DNA from: Chaenocephalus aceratus
Taxonomy: Eukaryota > Chordata > Actinopteri > Perciformes > Channichthyidae
Direction: 5' to 3'
Assembly: GCA_023974075.1 (NCBI GenBank)
Contig: CM043801.1
Coordinates: forward strand, 1,815,209 to 1,879,208
DNA: 64,000 nt
Shown here: positions 10,038-21,488 of the stretch, in pieces
Layout: each line of letters starts with the position of its first letter
Position numbering within the stretch: the first letter of the stretch is position 1
The notes under the pieces: model-generated
Databases searched by the model: none
The model's input: only the letters and a program-made list of their open reading frames with translations
Told to the model about the DNA's origin: nothing
Position numbers and translations under genes: made by a program

Positions 10038-10862
10038 GTGCCTGCTAGCATGACCGACCACGATTACAACTTAAAAGTTCTCCGTGAGGCGTGTGACGAC
10101 TCGGATATTGAGGACATGGAAGCGGACAACTCTAAGGGACACAAAATAAATTGGGACCACACACCAACTAAAGGACCGAATCCAAAGAAATCAAAGGTTC
10201 ATGGCGAAACACAAATGGCAGAGGATAGCAGCAGCACCATTCTCCAGGCAATACAAGTCTTATCCAGAAAAATGGATGAACAGACAGAGCTGTTAAAAAA
10301 GTTTGAAAAACGCATTGAAGCAAACACTGAAGCAGCTAAAGAAAATAAGAAAGACATTTCTGCTCTTCAGAAAAAGTTTGATGATCTTCTGAAAGATAAC
10401 ACTTTACTACGTAAGTCTGGCGAGGAGCAAGCCCGCTACAAACGGAGGTGGAATCTGAGGATGAATGGTCTGCCTGAAAAAGAAGGAGAAAACACAAGAG
10501 AAGCTGTGATCGGGATACTCACAAGAGTTGTTCCGCTGTCTGTGGAAAAGCTGCGTGACTCAGTAGACACTGTCCATCGGCTGGGTATGAAGGGTAATGC
10601 AGCTACTTCCAACAACACACCGAGGTCAATCATCATTCAGTTCGGGATGAGGACTGTTCGTGACGAGATCTGGAAAAAGTCCAAAGATGCGAGAGTCTGC
10701 AGCGAGATGCACATTCGTTTCAAAGAGGATTTCTCCAAGGAGGACCGGGAGGCTCGCTCCAAGCTGTGGCCACTGGTTCAAGAAGCCAGGAGAAAGGGGA
10801 AGAGAGCTTTTCTGAAGGAAGGCTTCGCGCTGATTGACAACAAAAGAGTGGACCCGGAATAA
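10038..10862 (+). CDS. L1 ORF1 protein (RNA-binding chaperone)
   Basis: An open frame of 274 residues. Residues 1-60 are acidic then basic, with a KKSK stretch that could serve RNA binding. Residues about 64-125 form a heptad-rich coiled coil (KMDEQTELLKKFEKRIEAN), the trimerisation region in L1 ORF1p. From about 137 an RRM-like domain starts (RWNLRMNGLPEKEG), and residues about 210-274 match the basic C-terminal domain (MHIRFKEDFSKEDREARSKL). Known L1 ORF1 proteins coat their own transcript in cytoplasmic particles and help target-primed reverse transcription. The frame is uninterrupted although the downstream ORF2 is broken. A second ATG at residue 5 is possible; I kept the first because its context is not worse. 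Confidence 0.85.
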   Translation: MPASMTDHDYNLKVLREACDDSDIEDMEADNSKGHKINWDHTPTKGPNPKKSKVHGETQMAEDSSSTILQAIQVLSRKMDEQTELLKKFEKRIEANTEAAKENKKDISALQKKFDDLLKDNTLLRKSGEEQARYKRRWNLRMNGLPEKEGENTREAVIGILTRVVPLSVEKLRDSVDTVHRLGMKGNAATSNNTPRSIIIQFGMRTVRDEIWKKSKDARVCSEMHIRFKEDFSKEDREARSKLWPLVQEARRKGKRAFLKEGFALIDNKRVDPE

Positions 10863-11111
10863 CGTGAAAAACACCGCAGTAATTAACTGGAGGGACAGGG
10901 AGCAGGTTTTCGGTCCTCAGTAGGTATGCTGAAGTTTTCAGTTTGAGTGTTTATTTTTATGTTTTTAGGATTGGACATGTCTCAGGTTATATTCAAAATG
11001 TTGTGAGCTATTGCACTAAATATGTTTGTTAAGGGCTACGTTACTCACTCCTGCGCATCGATATAGCATTCCTTTGCGCATTTTCTTAAGGTTTCTATCT
11101 TTGCTCTTTCA

Positions 11112-13594
11112 ATGTTATCGTTCATATCCTTAAATGCTAGGGGGCTAAAAAACAATGTGAAACGAAAGGCAATTTTTCTTTTTTGTAAGGAACAAAAGGC
11201 AAATTGTGTTTTTCTGCAAGAAACTCATTCTGCAGAGGCAGATACAAAGTTCTGGAAAGTACAATGGGGAGACAACATTTTTTTCAGCCATGGAACATCA
11301 CATTCGGCTGGAGTGATGATTTTATTTAACAGGTTACCTGGAAATATAATTGACCACAGGAGTGATACAAACGGTCATTGGCTAATGGTTGTGACTGATG
11401 TTAATGGGACTAATTACATACTGGTGTGTGTTTATGGATATAACAGAAAGATTAAAAACAATCATTTTCTTTCAATCTTGTGCCAAAAATTAGAGGAATG
11501 GAAATTACTTTATATGACTGATAAGATTATAATCGGAGGGGATTTTAATGTAGTTCCTGACGAGTGGTTAGATTGTCTTCCTTTAAGCCTTAAAGGTTTA
11601 AGGGGTCATTGTCATAATTGTAATGATTCTATTATTCACTTGGCCTCTAAACTTAATTTAACTGTTTGGAGAATAAATAATCCCTCAAAGTCACAATATA
11701 CCTGGTTTAACTCTTCTAACAATGGTCAGTGTTCTAGGCTCGATTATTGGTTAATCTCTACTAGTTTAACTAATAATGTCTCAAAGTGTGACATTTCAGC
11801 ATCACCTCTGACTGATCACTGTGTCATCTCTTTGTCCTTTTTACAATGCAACTTCAGTCCCAATCTTAAACCTATATGGAAATTCAATAATAGTCTTTTG
11901 GAGAATGCAGATTTTGTAAAAAGATCAAACAACTGATAAAAGAAACTCTGGCTTTGGATATGTCATCTCTCAGTAAATGGGAATGGTTTAAATTTAGTGT
12001 GAGACAGATTGCGATAAATTACAGTAAATACTCCTCTAGATTAAAGAAACAAAAACAACAAGAGATGACAAGTGAAATCAATAATTTATGCCTTAAAGCT
12101 GATTTATCATTTGATGAGCAAATTAAACTGAACAATTTACAAACTCAATTAGACAATATGTATTTGGAAAAAGCTAAGGGCGCTTTTATTCGTTCGAGAG
12201 CCCGATGGATTGAGCAAGGAGAGAAAAACACTTCTTATTTCTTCAATCTTGAAAAGCAAAGACAAGTGAAAAGAAAATCCAAAAACTGAGTGTTAATGAT
12301 GTCACTATTGAAAATCAAGACCAGATAAACGAAGAAACTATTTTTATAGCAATTTATATAATTTAATATTGTGATAACTTTTTTAGTAAAATTACAGAAT
12401 TCAAAAGACAATAGATGATCATTTTAAACAGTATATGGGCGATCGACTAAAAATTGAAGAATTAGATAGTGCATTACTGCAAATGTCTGGTGGCAAATCA
12501 CCAGGGCTGGACGGTATAACCATAGAGTTCTACAAATGTTTTTGGTCAGATGTGCGAAAAATGCTTTATAAGGCTTTCACAGATTGCATTTCAGCAGGAA
12601 ACCTTTCGCCAACCATGAAACATGGCCTTATTACCTTAATTCCAAAACCAAATAAAAATAATCTTTTGTTGGATAATTGGAGACCTATTACCCTACTATG
12701 TAATGATTACAAACTGTTAGCACATGTTTATGCTAACAGGTTAAACTCAGGTCTGAATCAACTAGTAGATGAATGTCAATCAGCCTTTATTAAGGACAGA
12801 AGTATTCATAACCATACCAGACTGATATTGGTTATGCTCGATTACCAGGAGTTTATTGATACTGAAGGTCTCGTACTATTTCTGAATTTTTATAAGGCTT
12901 TTGATACTGTTGAACATTCCTTTTTAATGGAAACTCTAACATTTCTGGGTTTTGGTGAACATTTCTGCAACATAATTAGGATGCTCTATTCGGACATCTA
13001 TAGTTCTGTATCTTTGAACCCTGGAATGAGCCCTAGGTTTAAGGTTTTACGTGGTATTCGACAGGGTTGCCCTATTTCCCCAAAATTATTTATTCTGACC
13101 ACCCAAGTTTTAACAACGCTTATTATAAAGAATCACAAAATATTAGGCATTACCCTCTTTGACAAAGAATTTAAAATTAGTCAATTTGCGGATTACACAT
13201 CCATTTTCCTAAAGAATAAATCCATGGTAAAGGAAACACAATTTCAATTTTTTCAAAAGCATCAGGGTTATCTCTTAATCTTTCAAAATGTGAATTACTC
13301 CCTATCCATGCATGTGATGATTCCGTTATTGACTCTATTAGAGTGGTACCTGAAGTGAAATATTTAGGAATAACATTATCTAAAAGTTATATCAGGAGAG
13401 AAGATCTTAATATTTGTAACCGTATCACAGATATGAAGAAATCTCTCAGTCGTTGGTTAACTAGAGATCTTACTATTTTTGGCAGAGTTATTCTTACTGA
13501 AGCAGAAGGTATATCTAAACTTATTTATCCATGCAACTCATGTTTTGTCTCTTCAATGTTTATTTTATTTTATTTTCAATGTTTATTTATTTAG
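11112..13594 (+). pseudogene. L1 ORF2 (endonuclease and reverse transcriptase), frameshifted
   Basis: The first segment (11112-11936) is an APE-type endonuclease with SLNARGLKN, FLQETHS, IIGGDFNVVPD, SRLDYWLIS and LTDHCVISL. A linker follows in another frame (11954-12289), with SRARWIEQGEKNTSYFFNLE. The reverse transcriptase starts at 12435 with SPGLDGITIEFYK, LIPKPNKN, NWRPITLL, QSAFIKDRSI and GIRQGCPISPKLF. In motif A the expected Asp is Asn (AAT at 12885-12887). In the FADD box the second Asp is Tyr (TAC at 13194-13196). A further frame change occurs near 13343, and the thumb and C-terminal region are cut off. The gene is therefore inactive in several independent ways. Family assignment to L1 is secure; the subfamily is not resolved. 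Confidence 0.9.
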
Positions 13595-13596
13595 TT

Positions 13597-14508
13597 TATT
13601 TATATAGCCCAATATCACAAATGTTACATTTGTCTCAGTGGTCTTCACAGTGTGTACAGAATATCAGTATGACAATACGACACCCTCTGTCCTTAGACCC
13701 TCTGTCCTTAGACCCTCTGTCCTTAGACCCTCACATCGTACAAGGAAAAACTTCTGGAGAAACCCCACAGTTTAAAGGGAAAAATGGGAGAAACCTCAGG
13801 GAGAGCAACAGAGGAGGGATCCCTCTCCCAGGACGGACAGACGTGCAATAGATGCCGTGTGTAAATTGAAAAGATAATACATTTGCAACATAGGTAGTCC
13901 AGATGTTTGGAAATGCATGTGTGTATAATAGGAAGATGAATCCACGAGGATATCCATCCAGGACCGATGATCCAGGACCACAGCCACGACTCAAGATCCA
14001 GGGCTCGCGATCCAGGACACAGGACCGCAGGATCATCCATGACTCCGGATCCCGGCGTATATAGACACCAAAAATAAAGACATTTGGGGAAGCTGGGTTA
14101 ATCGGAACATGAGAGGACACAGGTACTAGACAGAGAGAAGGAAGAAGTAAGATGTCCCCCGACAAACTAAGCCTATATCAGCAAAACTAGGGGCTGAATC
14201 TAATCAGCCCTAACTATAAGCTTTATCAAAAAGGAAGGTCTTAAGCGCACTCTTAAAAACGGATAGGGTGTCTGCTGCCCGAACACAAACTGGAAGCTGA
14301 TTCCACAAATGTGGAGCTTGATAAGAAAAGGCTCTGGCTCCTATTGTACTTTTAGAGACTCTAGGAACAACCAACAACCCTGCATTCTTGGAACGCAATG
14401 CCCTAGTAGGACAGTAGGGTATAATGAGTTCTTTAAGGTAAGATGGCGCCTGCCCATTAAGGGCTTTGTAGGCGAGAAGAAGAATTTTAAATTCTATCCT
14501 GTGTTCTA
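13597..14508 (-). mobile_element. 5'-truncated L2-type LINE fragment, same family as 33603-45081
   Basis: The segment is the reverse complement of the 3' end of the LINE at 33603-45081, including the C-terminal peptide [19 protein letters not shown] and the short CTCTGTCCTTAGACC repeats near 13683-13732. Its 5' side stops at 14508, where the terminal repeat of the next DNA element begins. Confidence 0.9.
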
Positions 14509-15069
14509 TAGAGAACCGCAGTGACGCGTCCTAAAACCAGGATGTAAACTTCTTCCGGTTCCTTCGTCAAAAACGCAATGCAATTTCTCCATAGGATTTT
14601 GGAAAATAGCTCGAAATAAGGTCTGTGGTTGACACACATTTAAGAGAGGGATCACGTTTTGTTCAGCCGGATAATCTCAACATGTCAACCCTACTTTTAT
14701 AATTTTATAATCATAAATCTAGTCGCCAGAAGCAACATGCTAACGTTATGCTATAAACGAACTAAAAGCCAGTACAGCAGCAGGGTCGCACGACTTCAAC
14801 GTCACGCCAACTTAAGATCGTTTCAACTGACTTGCACTGAAACTGCACTTTGAACACTTTAAATATATTAACATTTTAAACTGTATACCCCGTTTATCTA
14901 GGCCCTTTTTGTTTTGTTTTATGTATACATGTCACACTGTGGGAAACGATATTTCTGGATGTATAACACATGTAGAATTTTTTTACAATAAAGCTGACTT
15001 TGCCTTTCGCACGCTTGCATATTTTAACAAAGCTTTTCATTTTAGCAACACTGAATTTAACTAGAAGTC

Positions 15070-15232
15070 ATGGCTGTGTCAATGACCAGTCTGATATCGT
15101 TTTACAAAGATGACAAGAAGAGTGTAGATAGAGGAGAGAACCACTACAAGTCAGGACACGTGCAGCCTAGATGAAGGTGTGCTTACCGGTGTTGTCAGGG
15201 CTAGCATGAGGGACAAGGTTTATAGAGTGTCG
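15070..15232 (+). pseudogene. SWIM/YqaJ protein exon 1, frameshifted
   Basis: The exon starts at an ATG (MAVSMTSLISFYKDDKKSV), runs through ENHYKSGHV and ends at the strong donor GTGAGT. After KSGHV the first frame stops at once. The peptide GVVRASMRDKVYRVS appears in another frame, so one small indel separates the halves. Related first exons are found on minus at 25129-25292 and 29569-29728, which share MAV and YKSGHV. The downstream exon at 16544 follows an intron that was enlarged by the L2 fragment at 15332-16420. The gene is broken here and also at its 3' end. Confidence 0.7.
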
Positions 15233-15331
15233 GTGAGTAGTGATAGCAAGAGTACCGTTAACCTAGAGTTAATTTATTCACATTAATTCCCATCAACAAA
15301 TCCATTTTATGTGTCACATGAAATCTTTATT

Positions 15332-16420
15332 AGGCAAGGCAAGTTTATTTATATAGCACTTTTCAACACAAGGCAATTCAAAGTGTTTTACAAAAAATGA
15401 AAGACATTAAGCATTAAAAAAGAAAAGCTAATAAAATAAACATTAAAAGAAAAAATACATGGATAAAAGTTACAGTGCAGTTCAAGATATGAATAGTTCA
15501 ATTAAAAGCAGCGACAAAGAGAAAAGTCTTCAGCCTGGATTTAAAAGTAGTCAGAGTTGCAGCGGACCTGCAGGTTTCTGGGAGTTTGTTCCAGATGTTT
15601 GGAGCATAATAACTGAACGCTGCTTCTCCATGTTCAGTTCTGACTCTGGGGACAGAAAGCTGACCAGTCCCTGAAGACCTGAGAGATCTGGATGGTTCAT
15701 CATTTAGCAGGAGGTCAGAAATGTATTGTGGGCCTAAACCATTCAGTGCTTTATAAACCAGCAGCAGTATTTAGAAATCTATTCTTTGACACACAGGAAG
15801 CCAGTGTAAAGACTTCAGAACAGGAGTGATGTGATCCACTTTCTTAGTGTCAGTGAGGACTCGAGCAGCGGCGTTCTGAATCAGCTGCAGCTTCCTAATA
15901 GATGTTTTAGTGAGACCTGTGAAGACACCATTGCAGTAGTCCAGTCTACTGAAGATAAAGGCATGGACAAGTTTTTCCAGATCCTGCTGTGACATTAGTC
16001 TTTTAATCCTAGATATATTCTTTAGGTGATAGTAGGCTGATTTAGTAACTGTTTTAATGTGACTGTTGAAACTCAGGTCAGAGTCCATGACTACACCTAG
16101 ATCTCTGTCTATCTGTTGGTTTGAACATTGCAGACAGAAGCTCAGCGCTAACTTTTATACGTTCTGCCTTGGCTCCAAAAACCATTACCTCAGTTTATCT
16201 TTGTTTAATTGGAGAAAGTTCTGACACATCCAGTCATTGATTGGTTCAATGCACTTACTCAGTGTTTGAATTGGAGCATCGTCTCCTGGTGAAATGGTTA
16301 CGTAAATGTGTGTCATCTGCATAGCTATAGTAACTTATTTTGTTGTTTTTCATTATCTGAGCCAGTGGTAGCATGTAGACGTTAAAGAGAAGAGGCCCCA
16401 AGATTACAAATATTACACAC
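15332..16420 (-). mobile_element. L2-type LINE 3' fragment (second subfamily)
   Basis: On minus, the reverse-transcriptase C-terminal region reads DSDLSFNSHIKTVTKSAYYH, LDYCNGVFTGL and NAAARVL. The tail on the left is the TTTATTTATATAGCACTTTT motif. It is 5' truncated and lies in the intron of the YqaJ gene. Confidence 0.85.
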
Positions 16421-16543
16421 CAGAAAACACAGAAATATCCATGAAATAAACATACAGTAGGCTATAAACAATTAAAGGGATAATTGGGAAGGCATTACAA
16501 ATGTAAATATATTTTAAATAATAAAACAATCCCACCACCACAG

Positions 16544-17450
16544 GTATCTACAGGAGAAGAGGGAATTCTCTCCACAGAATCTGAATGCCCATGTGGAGAA
16601 TGGAAATGCAGTCATGCGGCTGCATTAGCCATCTTTGCCATCCACACTTTCAGCTGCACTGACACCCCCTGTCAGTGGAAGAAGCCAACGGCAGCTAAAC
16701 GTACGCATTCAGTGGAGGAGCTATTTCCTCCAACCAATAACTCCTTCAACCCGCTGACAAGAGAGCCCACCTCCGAAGATCGTGACTGGCTGAGGGACAG
16801 ACTCGGGGGCAGGTTCTCAGGAATTTCTTGGCTTCTCTCCCCCGAGCCAGAAGAGGAACACTACAGCTTGGAAACACTTACTGTTCCTGAAATTCTCAAA
16901 TCTGTTGGGCATCAGGGACCTGAGGCAATTGTGGCAAGCATGGCATTGTCTGAGGAGCAACAAGAGGGCAATTCAGGTGGCTACACTGGTCAGCGAACCA
17001 ACCCAAACTGGCATTTGTTCAGGAAAGGAAGGTTGACTGCCAGCAACTTTGGAGCTGTCCTGAGGTCAAAGCGTGTGACTGCTGCCCTTAGTGCCAGGGT
17101 GCTAGGGCAACAACAGACCCTGGATGGTGTTTTGTCTGTACAGTGGGGGACTATGAATGAATGTGAGGGCGTCAGGGCATTCACCACTGCAACCCAGATG
17201 CAGGTCCATGAGTCAGGTTTGTGGCTCTCCCAATCAGGAGTGTTGGGGGCATCTCCAGATGGTCTGGTAGGGTCTCCCGCTGTGCTGGAGGTAAAGTGTC
17301 CCTACGGAGCCAGGGAAATGACAATTAGTGAAGCATTTAAAATCAAGGGCTTCTGTGTCAGTAAGGAGGGAGAAACATTCAGCCTGCGTGAGGAGCATCC
17401 TTACTGGCACCAAGTGCAAGGTCAGCTTCACCTCACTGCAAGAAAGAAGA
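16544..17450 (+). pseudogene. SWIM zinc finger plus YqaJ-type nuclease, exon 2 (3' truncated)
   Basis: A CCACCACCACAG acceptor precedes the exon. Near the start is a SWIM-type zinc finger, CPCGEWKCSHAAAL (CxCx4CxH). The YqaJ domain follows, with RLTASNFGAVLRS, then GVLGASPDG and VLEVKCPYG, which supply the Asp and Glu-x-Lys of a PD-(D/E)xK nuclease, and HQVQGQLHL as the conserved Gln motif. YqaJ proteins are metal-dependent exonucleases of the lambda-exonuclease type, and ISL2EU elements are known to carry one. Coding similarity ends at about 17440, where the intact homologue continues into a CYFVVWT segment; here it runs into a Lys-rich tail. The catalytic residues are intact, but the C-terminus and exon 1 are not. 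Confidence 0.85.
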
Positions 17451-17519
17451 AGAAATTAAGAAATTGTGAATCGTTTTTAATTTACATTTACTCGCCTTTG
17501 CAATGTTGTGGTTGTTAGA

Positions 17520-18735
17520 GTGTTAGGTTTCCTGTCAGCTCGTCTGTTGGGAAGATATAAAATATTAGTTTCATGGAAGTCACACCGTCACATATAAGAG
17601 CATTAAGACATACAGTACATAGGCTAAAACAAAACATCTAAAGATATAACCTTGCACTTTGTCTCGTGAACATTTTCACTATTTTGACATTTTTATAGAT
17701 GAAAATTGAACCAAAGAAATAAATGGTAGATTAATCCATATTGAAAATAGGTGTCAGCTGCTACACTAATTATAATAGTTATATTTCTTAATTAATTAAG
17801 ATAAGATATTACTGTATTGATCCCAATTTGGGAAATGTTTGTGTTGCAGCAGCATAACAAGAAAAACTAAATATAAGTTATTATATATACAAAAGTATGT
17901 GAGGGATGGAATATTAAATTGAATATAAATGTAAAATGTACATGTGATGTTACGTCCAAGAGAAGCTATGGAGCAGAGAGTTCTCTGCCAGGCAGAGGTG
18001 ATTTGTTATTAGTTCAATATGTCAAACTGATTTCCCTGACTACAATCTTTAGTCACATGGTGAAACGTTATGCTGCTTGTACTAATTAGACTTATCATAT
18101 AAGCGACACAGGTTTTAATAGGATGTATTCATTATCTTTACTTATGTTGCGGTCTTTTCAGCAGCGCCATCTCTTAAACGGCAATACAGTCACTACCCAT
18201 CATTTACATTTCACCGTGACATTCACCGTGACATGGACAAAAACGTCAGCTTACCTCATGGCACAAATCCAGAATCTCCTTTGGAAAACATTGGCCGGGA
18301 AACGATAGAACGAGCACGTTTCATGCAAAGACCTGTGGCTGCAACCCGGAGCAAAGCAACAAACCATTGCGTAGCTAACTAGTAGCGCTAGCTTTAGCTA
18401 ACGTTAGCTAATGAAACGAACTGCCGAGTAAAATTGGAAAACACCGGTAATTAATTATTCTATAATTTGTAAAACTACCGTGTTAAAAATGACAATTTCA
18501 AAAATACATATTATAATGGTCAGATATAGATATACAGATACTAAAGATAGGCAGGTACTTGCTTTCAAGCAGAACACAGGGGAAAACAAACTTAGCTGGA
18601 GTGTTTACGTTTTAGGCGTAATGATGTACAACGGCCTCGACAATTTCTGTAGTCCTATTCAGCCACTCGGTAACAACCATAGTTTTTCAGACACGTAAAC
18701 TCTTCAAAAATCACCAGTGGGGTCACTGCTGATGT
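17520..18735. other. No gene; interior of ISL2EU-like element
   Basis: AT-rich sequence. Around 17790-17880 there is a common fish motif (AAGATAAGATATTACTG, then GATCCCAATTTGGGAAA). No coding content was recognised. Confidence 0.5.
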
Positions 18736-18918
18736 ATTTAATGTCATAGAACAAAACGTGATTTATCTCTTAAATGTGTGTCAACCACAGACCTTATTTC
18801 GAGCTATTTTCCAAAACCCTGGAGAAAATGCATTGCTTTTTGACGAAGGAACCGGAAGTGCTAAAAATGCTAACTTACTTCCGGGTTTTACGACGCGTCA
18901 CTGCGGTTCTTTATGGAC

Positions 18919-19463
18919 TTTGAATGGGGATGACGTCATTTTGCCTCGCTTTTCGCCGAACTGCATTGTGGGGGAGCGAAGCGAAGATTTCCTGAATTTC
19001 CAGGATTCAAAAGTTGAGCAATGTTCAACTTTTGAAGCTGAGCTGGAAGCGTCATGCAATCAAATCCCGTTTATGCAAATCTGACAGTACAAGCGCTAGC
19101 CAATCAAACCACGTGTATGCTGGGAGAGCCAGCTCATTTCCTCATATTCCAAACGAGAAATTACGGTAGCAAATCACCCGGTTCTTTACGACCAGACTAT
19201 TTACCGGGATACAAACCGGAGGAACCAGGCATGGAGGGAGGTGGCAGAGACAGTGGGTGAAACTGGTAGGTTTTTGCCTGTTTGGGGAGTTTATATATAT
19301 ATATATATATATTGCTCGCATAAAATCCCCGGGTTTTTTTGCTTTGTATGTCGGGGGCGGGAAATTCATGTGATTGGTTGTTGGTCGCGTTGCTCGCAAA
19401 AAATCCTCAAGCTTTCAGACACGCCCAGCTCCAAGATTTTCAAGATTTTTTCAAAGCTGCTGT
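18919..19463 (+). mobile_element. Deleted Harbinger derivative, copy B
   Basis: The left part keeps the terminal GAATGGGGATGACGTCA box and the AGCGCTAGCCAATCAAACC region. A decayed MADF exon 1 follows (TACCGGGATACAAACCGGAG, donor GTAGGT at about 19267). It is joined directly to the right-end sequence GCTTTGTATGTCGGGGGCGG. The transposase is completely missing. Confidence 0.75.
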
Positions 19464-19736
19464 GTGGACGTACCATCATGCAACGCACAAGCAAGACGTT
19501 GATCGCAACTGCGCAGGTCTCGCTACGACAACGGAAGTCCAAAAACGGTTATCGTCACGTGGTTCATATAGACGAGGATCGTTCCCCGGAAGTTCATGGT
19601 GGGCAATGTGAATGCATTGATAACAGGAGATTGAACTACGATTTTTGGTAATTATTAGTGAATAAAGGTTTTGATTTGCAATATTTATACAAAAAATCGA
19701 TATGTGTATGTATTTACAATATGTTTTAAAATTAAG

Positions 19737-20084
19737 TAGGGATGCACGATAATTATCGGCCCGATAATTATCGGTCCGATATTAGGAATTATGACGTCAT
19801 CCCGATAAACCCGATACCAGTATTAATAGCCCCGATAATATACAATATATTTTTTGGGTAAAAAAAAGAAAAAATACTGCGGTGTGGGTGGATTGGGATG
19901 AGGGGCTCTTGTTTTTCACTAGGCTCCTCCCGTTTTGCCAGTACTGTGGTATTAGTGGTTTAGGAAGAGGGGAGTTCTTCATAAATCCAGCGCTCCCTAA
20001 TACTTCGAACCTGATCAGTTACCTGAAACATCGCCATCGCTACGATGGTGTGTTATAAGCGTACGAAGACAATAATACAATACA

Positions 20085-20149
<65 letters not shown>

Positions 20150-20672
20150 CGCGCGTTGGAGCTATGTGCAACTCAAGGCATATGCTCGAACCGGAGCTGC
20201 CTGGAAGCTGCAATCATGTTCATGTATCCGTGCTGAGTGTGCTGACTTTTCGTACAATGTCCCGCTGTCTGGCTTCCTGCATAAAGTCAAGTGCTCCGCG
20301 CAGTTGTGGCGAAATGTGGCTCCTCTGTTTTCATTTAAACAGCTCCTTATATCCGTTAGCGCAGCTAGCTAGCACCAGATGCTAACAACAACAATGCAAG
20401 TAAGGTCTCTCACTCGCTCGGGCCACACATACACACACCCTCCCGGTCCTCCAGATGGCCAGTCGGTGCCTGCCGGTGAGTGTGGAAGTGTGGTCTGCCA
20501 CAAGCGGGCGGCAGGAGCGGGGCTGTCAGCATCAGCTTGTAGATGGTATTTTAAACTCGATGCGCTCTGAAACTACGGGGCGGCCAAGGAAAAAAAATAC
20601 ACATGCGTTAAAATAATTAGTGGCGTACATTTATATGTATCGGTTTCAAAAAACCAATATGGTGCATCCCTA
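19737..20672. mobile_element. Non-autonomous hAT element
   Basis: Terminal repeats TAGGGATGCAC and GTGCATCCCTA are flanked by the exact 8-bp duplication AAATTAAG (19729-19736 and 20673-20680). Near the ends are repeated CGATAATTATCGG palindromes. A (GT)n array lies inside. There is no transposase. Confidence 0.92.
20087..20156. repeat. (GT)n(GC)n microsatellite
   Basis: A GT array of about 28 units passes into a short alternating GC stretch, inside the hAT at 19737-20672. Confidence 0.95.
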
Positions 20673-21173
20673 AAATTAAGTGATAATATTAGGATTAGTG
20701 TGAACAACTAGTTTACATGTTACTAACAGTGCCTTGGTTAAAGAGCCCGTTGCTGTTTATTTATAGCTTTGAATTCTTTAAAACCAATATTATCTTCTTA
20801 AACTTGTATGGTAGTCAGGAGCATCACTTTCTAATGTTTATTGATATATTTAGAGGGAGGGGATCTAAAGTAATGCTTTAAAATTCAGATTAGATACATT
20901 TCTACCATTTTCTTAAATTCATGGTAGTTTCAGTAATCCCCTGGTAATTGAGGACACAAGTTATCTAAATGACTAATGTTATCTTTATGGCTTTCAGAAA
21001 GCACAGGAGACCGACAGGTGACTATCAAAGGACTAGCAGTAGCAGCAGCATGATGATGATGATGATGATGTTAAATGCGTTGTTTTAGGAACATCCATTG
21101 CAAATACATGGAATTCAATAAACATTGAATAGCATATCATGCAGTTTGTCTGTGCCTTTTCCTCCGTGTTGTC

Positions 21174-21291
21174 CTGGTTTGCTGTGCTGCCTCCTAGTCG
21201 CCACCATGGTTTGCTGTGCTGCCTCCTAGTCGCCACCATGGTTTGCTGTGCTGCCTCCTAGTCGCCACCATGGTTTGCTGTGCTGCCTGGG
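21174..21291 (+). repeat. 32-bp tandem repeat carrying a Kozak start codon
   Basis: The unit starts ATGGTTTGCTGTGCTGCCTC and ends TAGTCGCCACC. Units lie at 21174-21205 (with CTG in place of ATG), 21206-21237 and 21238-21269, with a partial fourth copy from 21270. Each of the last three begins with ATG preceded by GCCACC and followed by G. Confidence 0.95.
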
Positions 21292-21488
21292 AATGCTCAA
21301 ATCGCTCCGAGAAAGGAGTACAAATGTACGGCTTCCCCACTGACACGGAGTGGAGGAAAAAATGGCTGGCTCAAGTCAGCAGGAGCAATTTCACGACCAA
21401 CAGCAAAAAAATATGTGATGTAATTATATACAAACACTGCATTTGCACTTTTTCACAAAACGAAAACCACACTATTGGGAAAGCTTAA
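21270..21488 (+). CDS. THAP-type zinc finger protein, N-terminal exon of a transposon gene
   Basis: From the ATG at 21270 the frame encodes MVCCAAWECSNRSEKGVQMY, then GFPTDTEWRKKWLAQVSR and SNFTTNSKKIC. This is the first part of a THAP domain: early Cys residues, the aromatic-FP motif and the conserved Trp. THAP domains are C2CH zinc fingers used by P-element, Kolobok and ISL2EU transposases to bind their ends. The final His motif is not present in the same frame; after KKIC the reading becomes unrelated, so the real exon probably ends near 21413. The 32-bp tandem repeat has copied the start codon upstream, creating two mini-frames that repeat its first six codons. No catalytic domain was found downstream. 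Confidence 0.6.
   Translation: MVCCAAWECSNRSEKGVQMYGFPTDTEWRKKWLAQVSRSNFTTNSKKICDVIIYKHCICTFSQNENHTIGKA

Larger units (their letters stand above)
9770..13565 (+). mobile_element. L1-clade LINE, 3' truncated, inactive
   Basis: Order: GC-rich 5' leader with a short tandem repeat, ORF1, then ORF2 (endonuclease and reverse transcriptase). It ends inside the reverse-transcriptase region and joins the tail of an L2 fragment at about 13570-13600. ORF2 has at least three frame breaks and altered catalytic residues, so this copy cannot move itself. Confidence 0.9.
14512..18910. mobile_element. DNA transposon with long inverted ends carrying a SWIM/YqaJ gene (ISL2EU-like)
   Basis: Left and right ends share AGAACCGCAGTGACGCGTC and then about 150 bp of imperfect inverted repeat (14512-14660 and 18735-18910), including GGTTCCTTCGTCAAAAA and AGCTCGAAATAAGGTC. 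Inside are two exons of a YqaJ nuclease gene, and an L2 fragment lies in the intron between them. No transposase was found. Assignment to ISL2EU rests on the YqaJ gene, which is a known passenger of that group. Confidence 0.7.

Noticed and set aside
13731..14165. 144-residue minus-strand frame and its mirror at 44624-44998
   Set aside because: Both are in the 3' untranslated end of the L2 LINE.
20045..20385. Open frames starting in the GT array
   Set aside because: Three overlapping frames are all created by the microsatellite; they lie inside a non-coding hAT.
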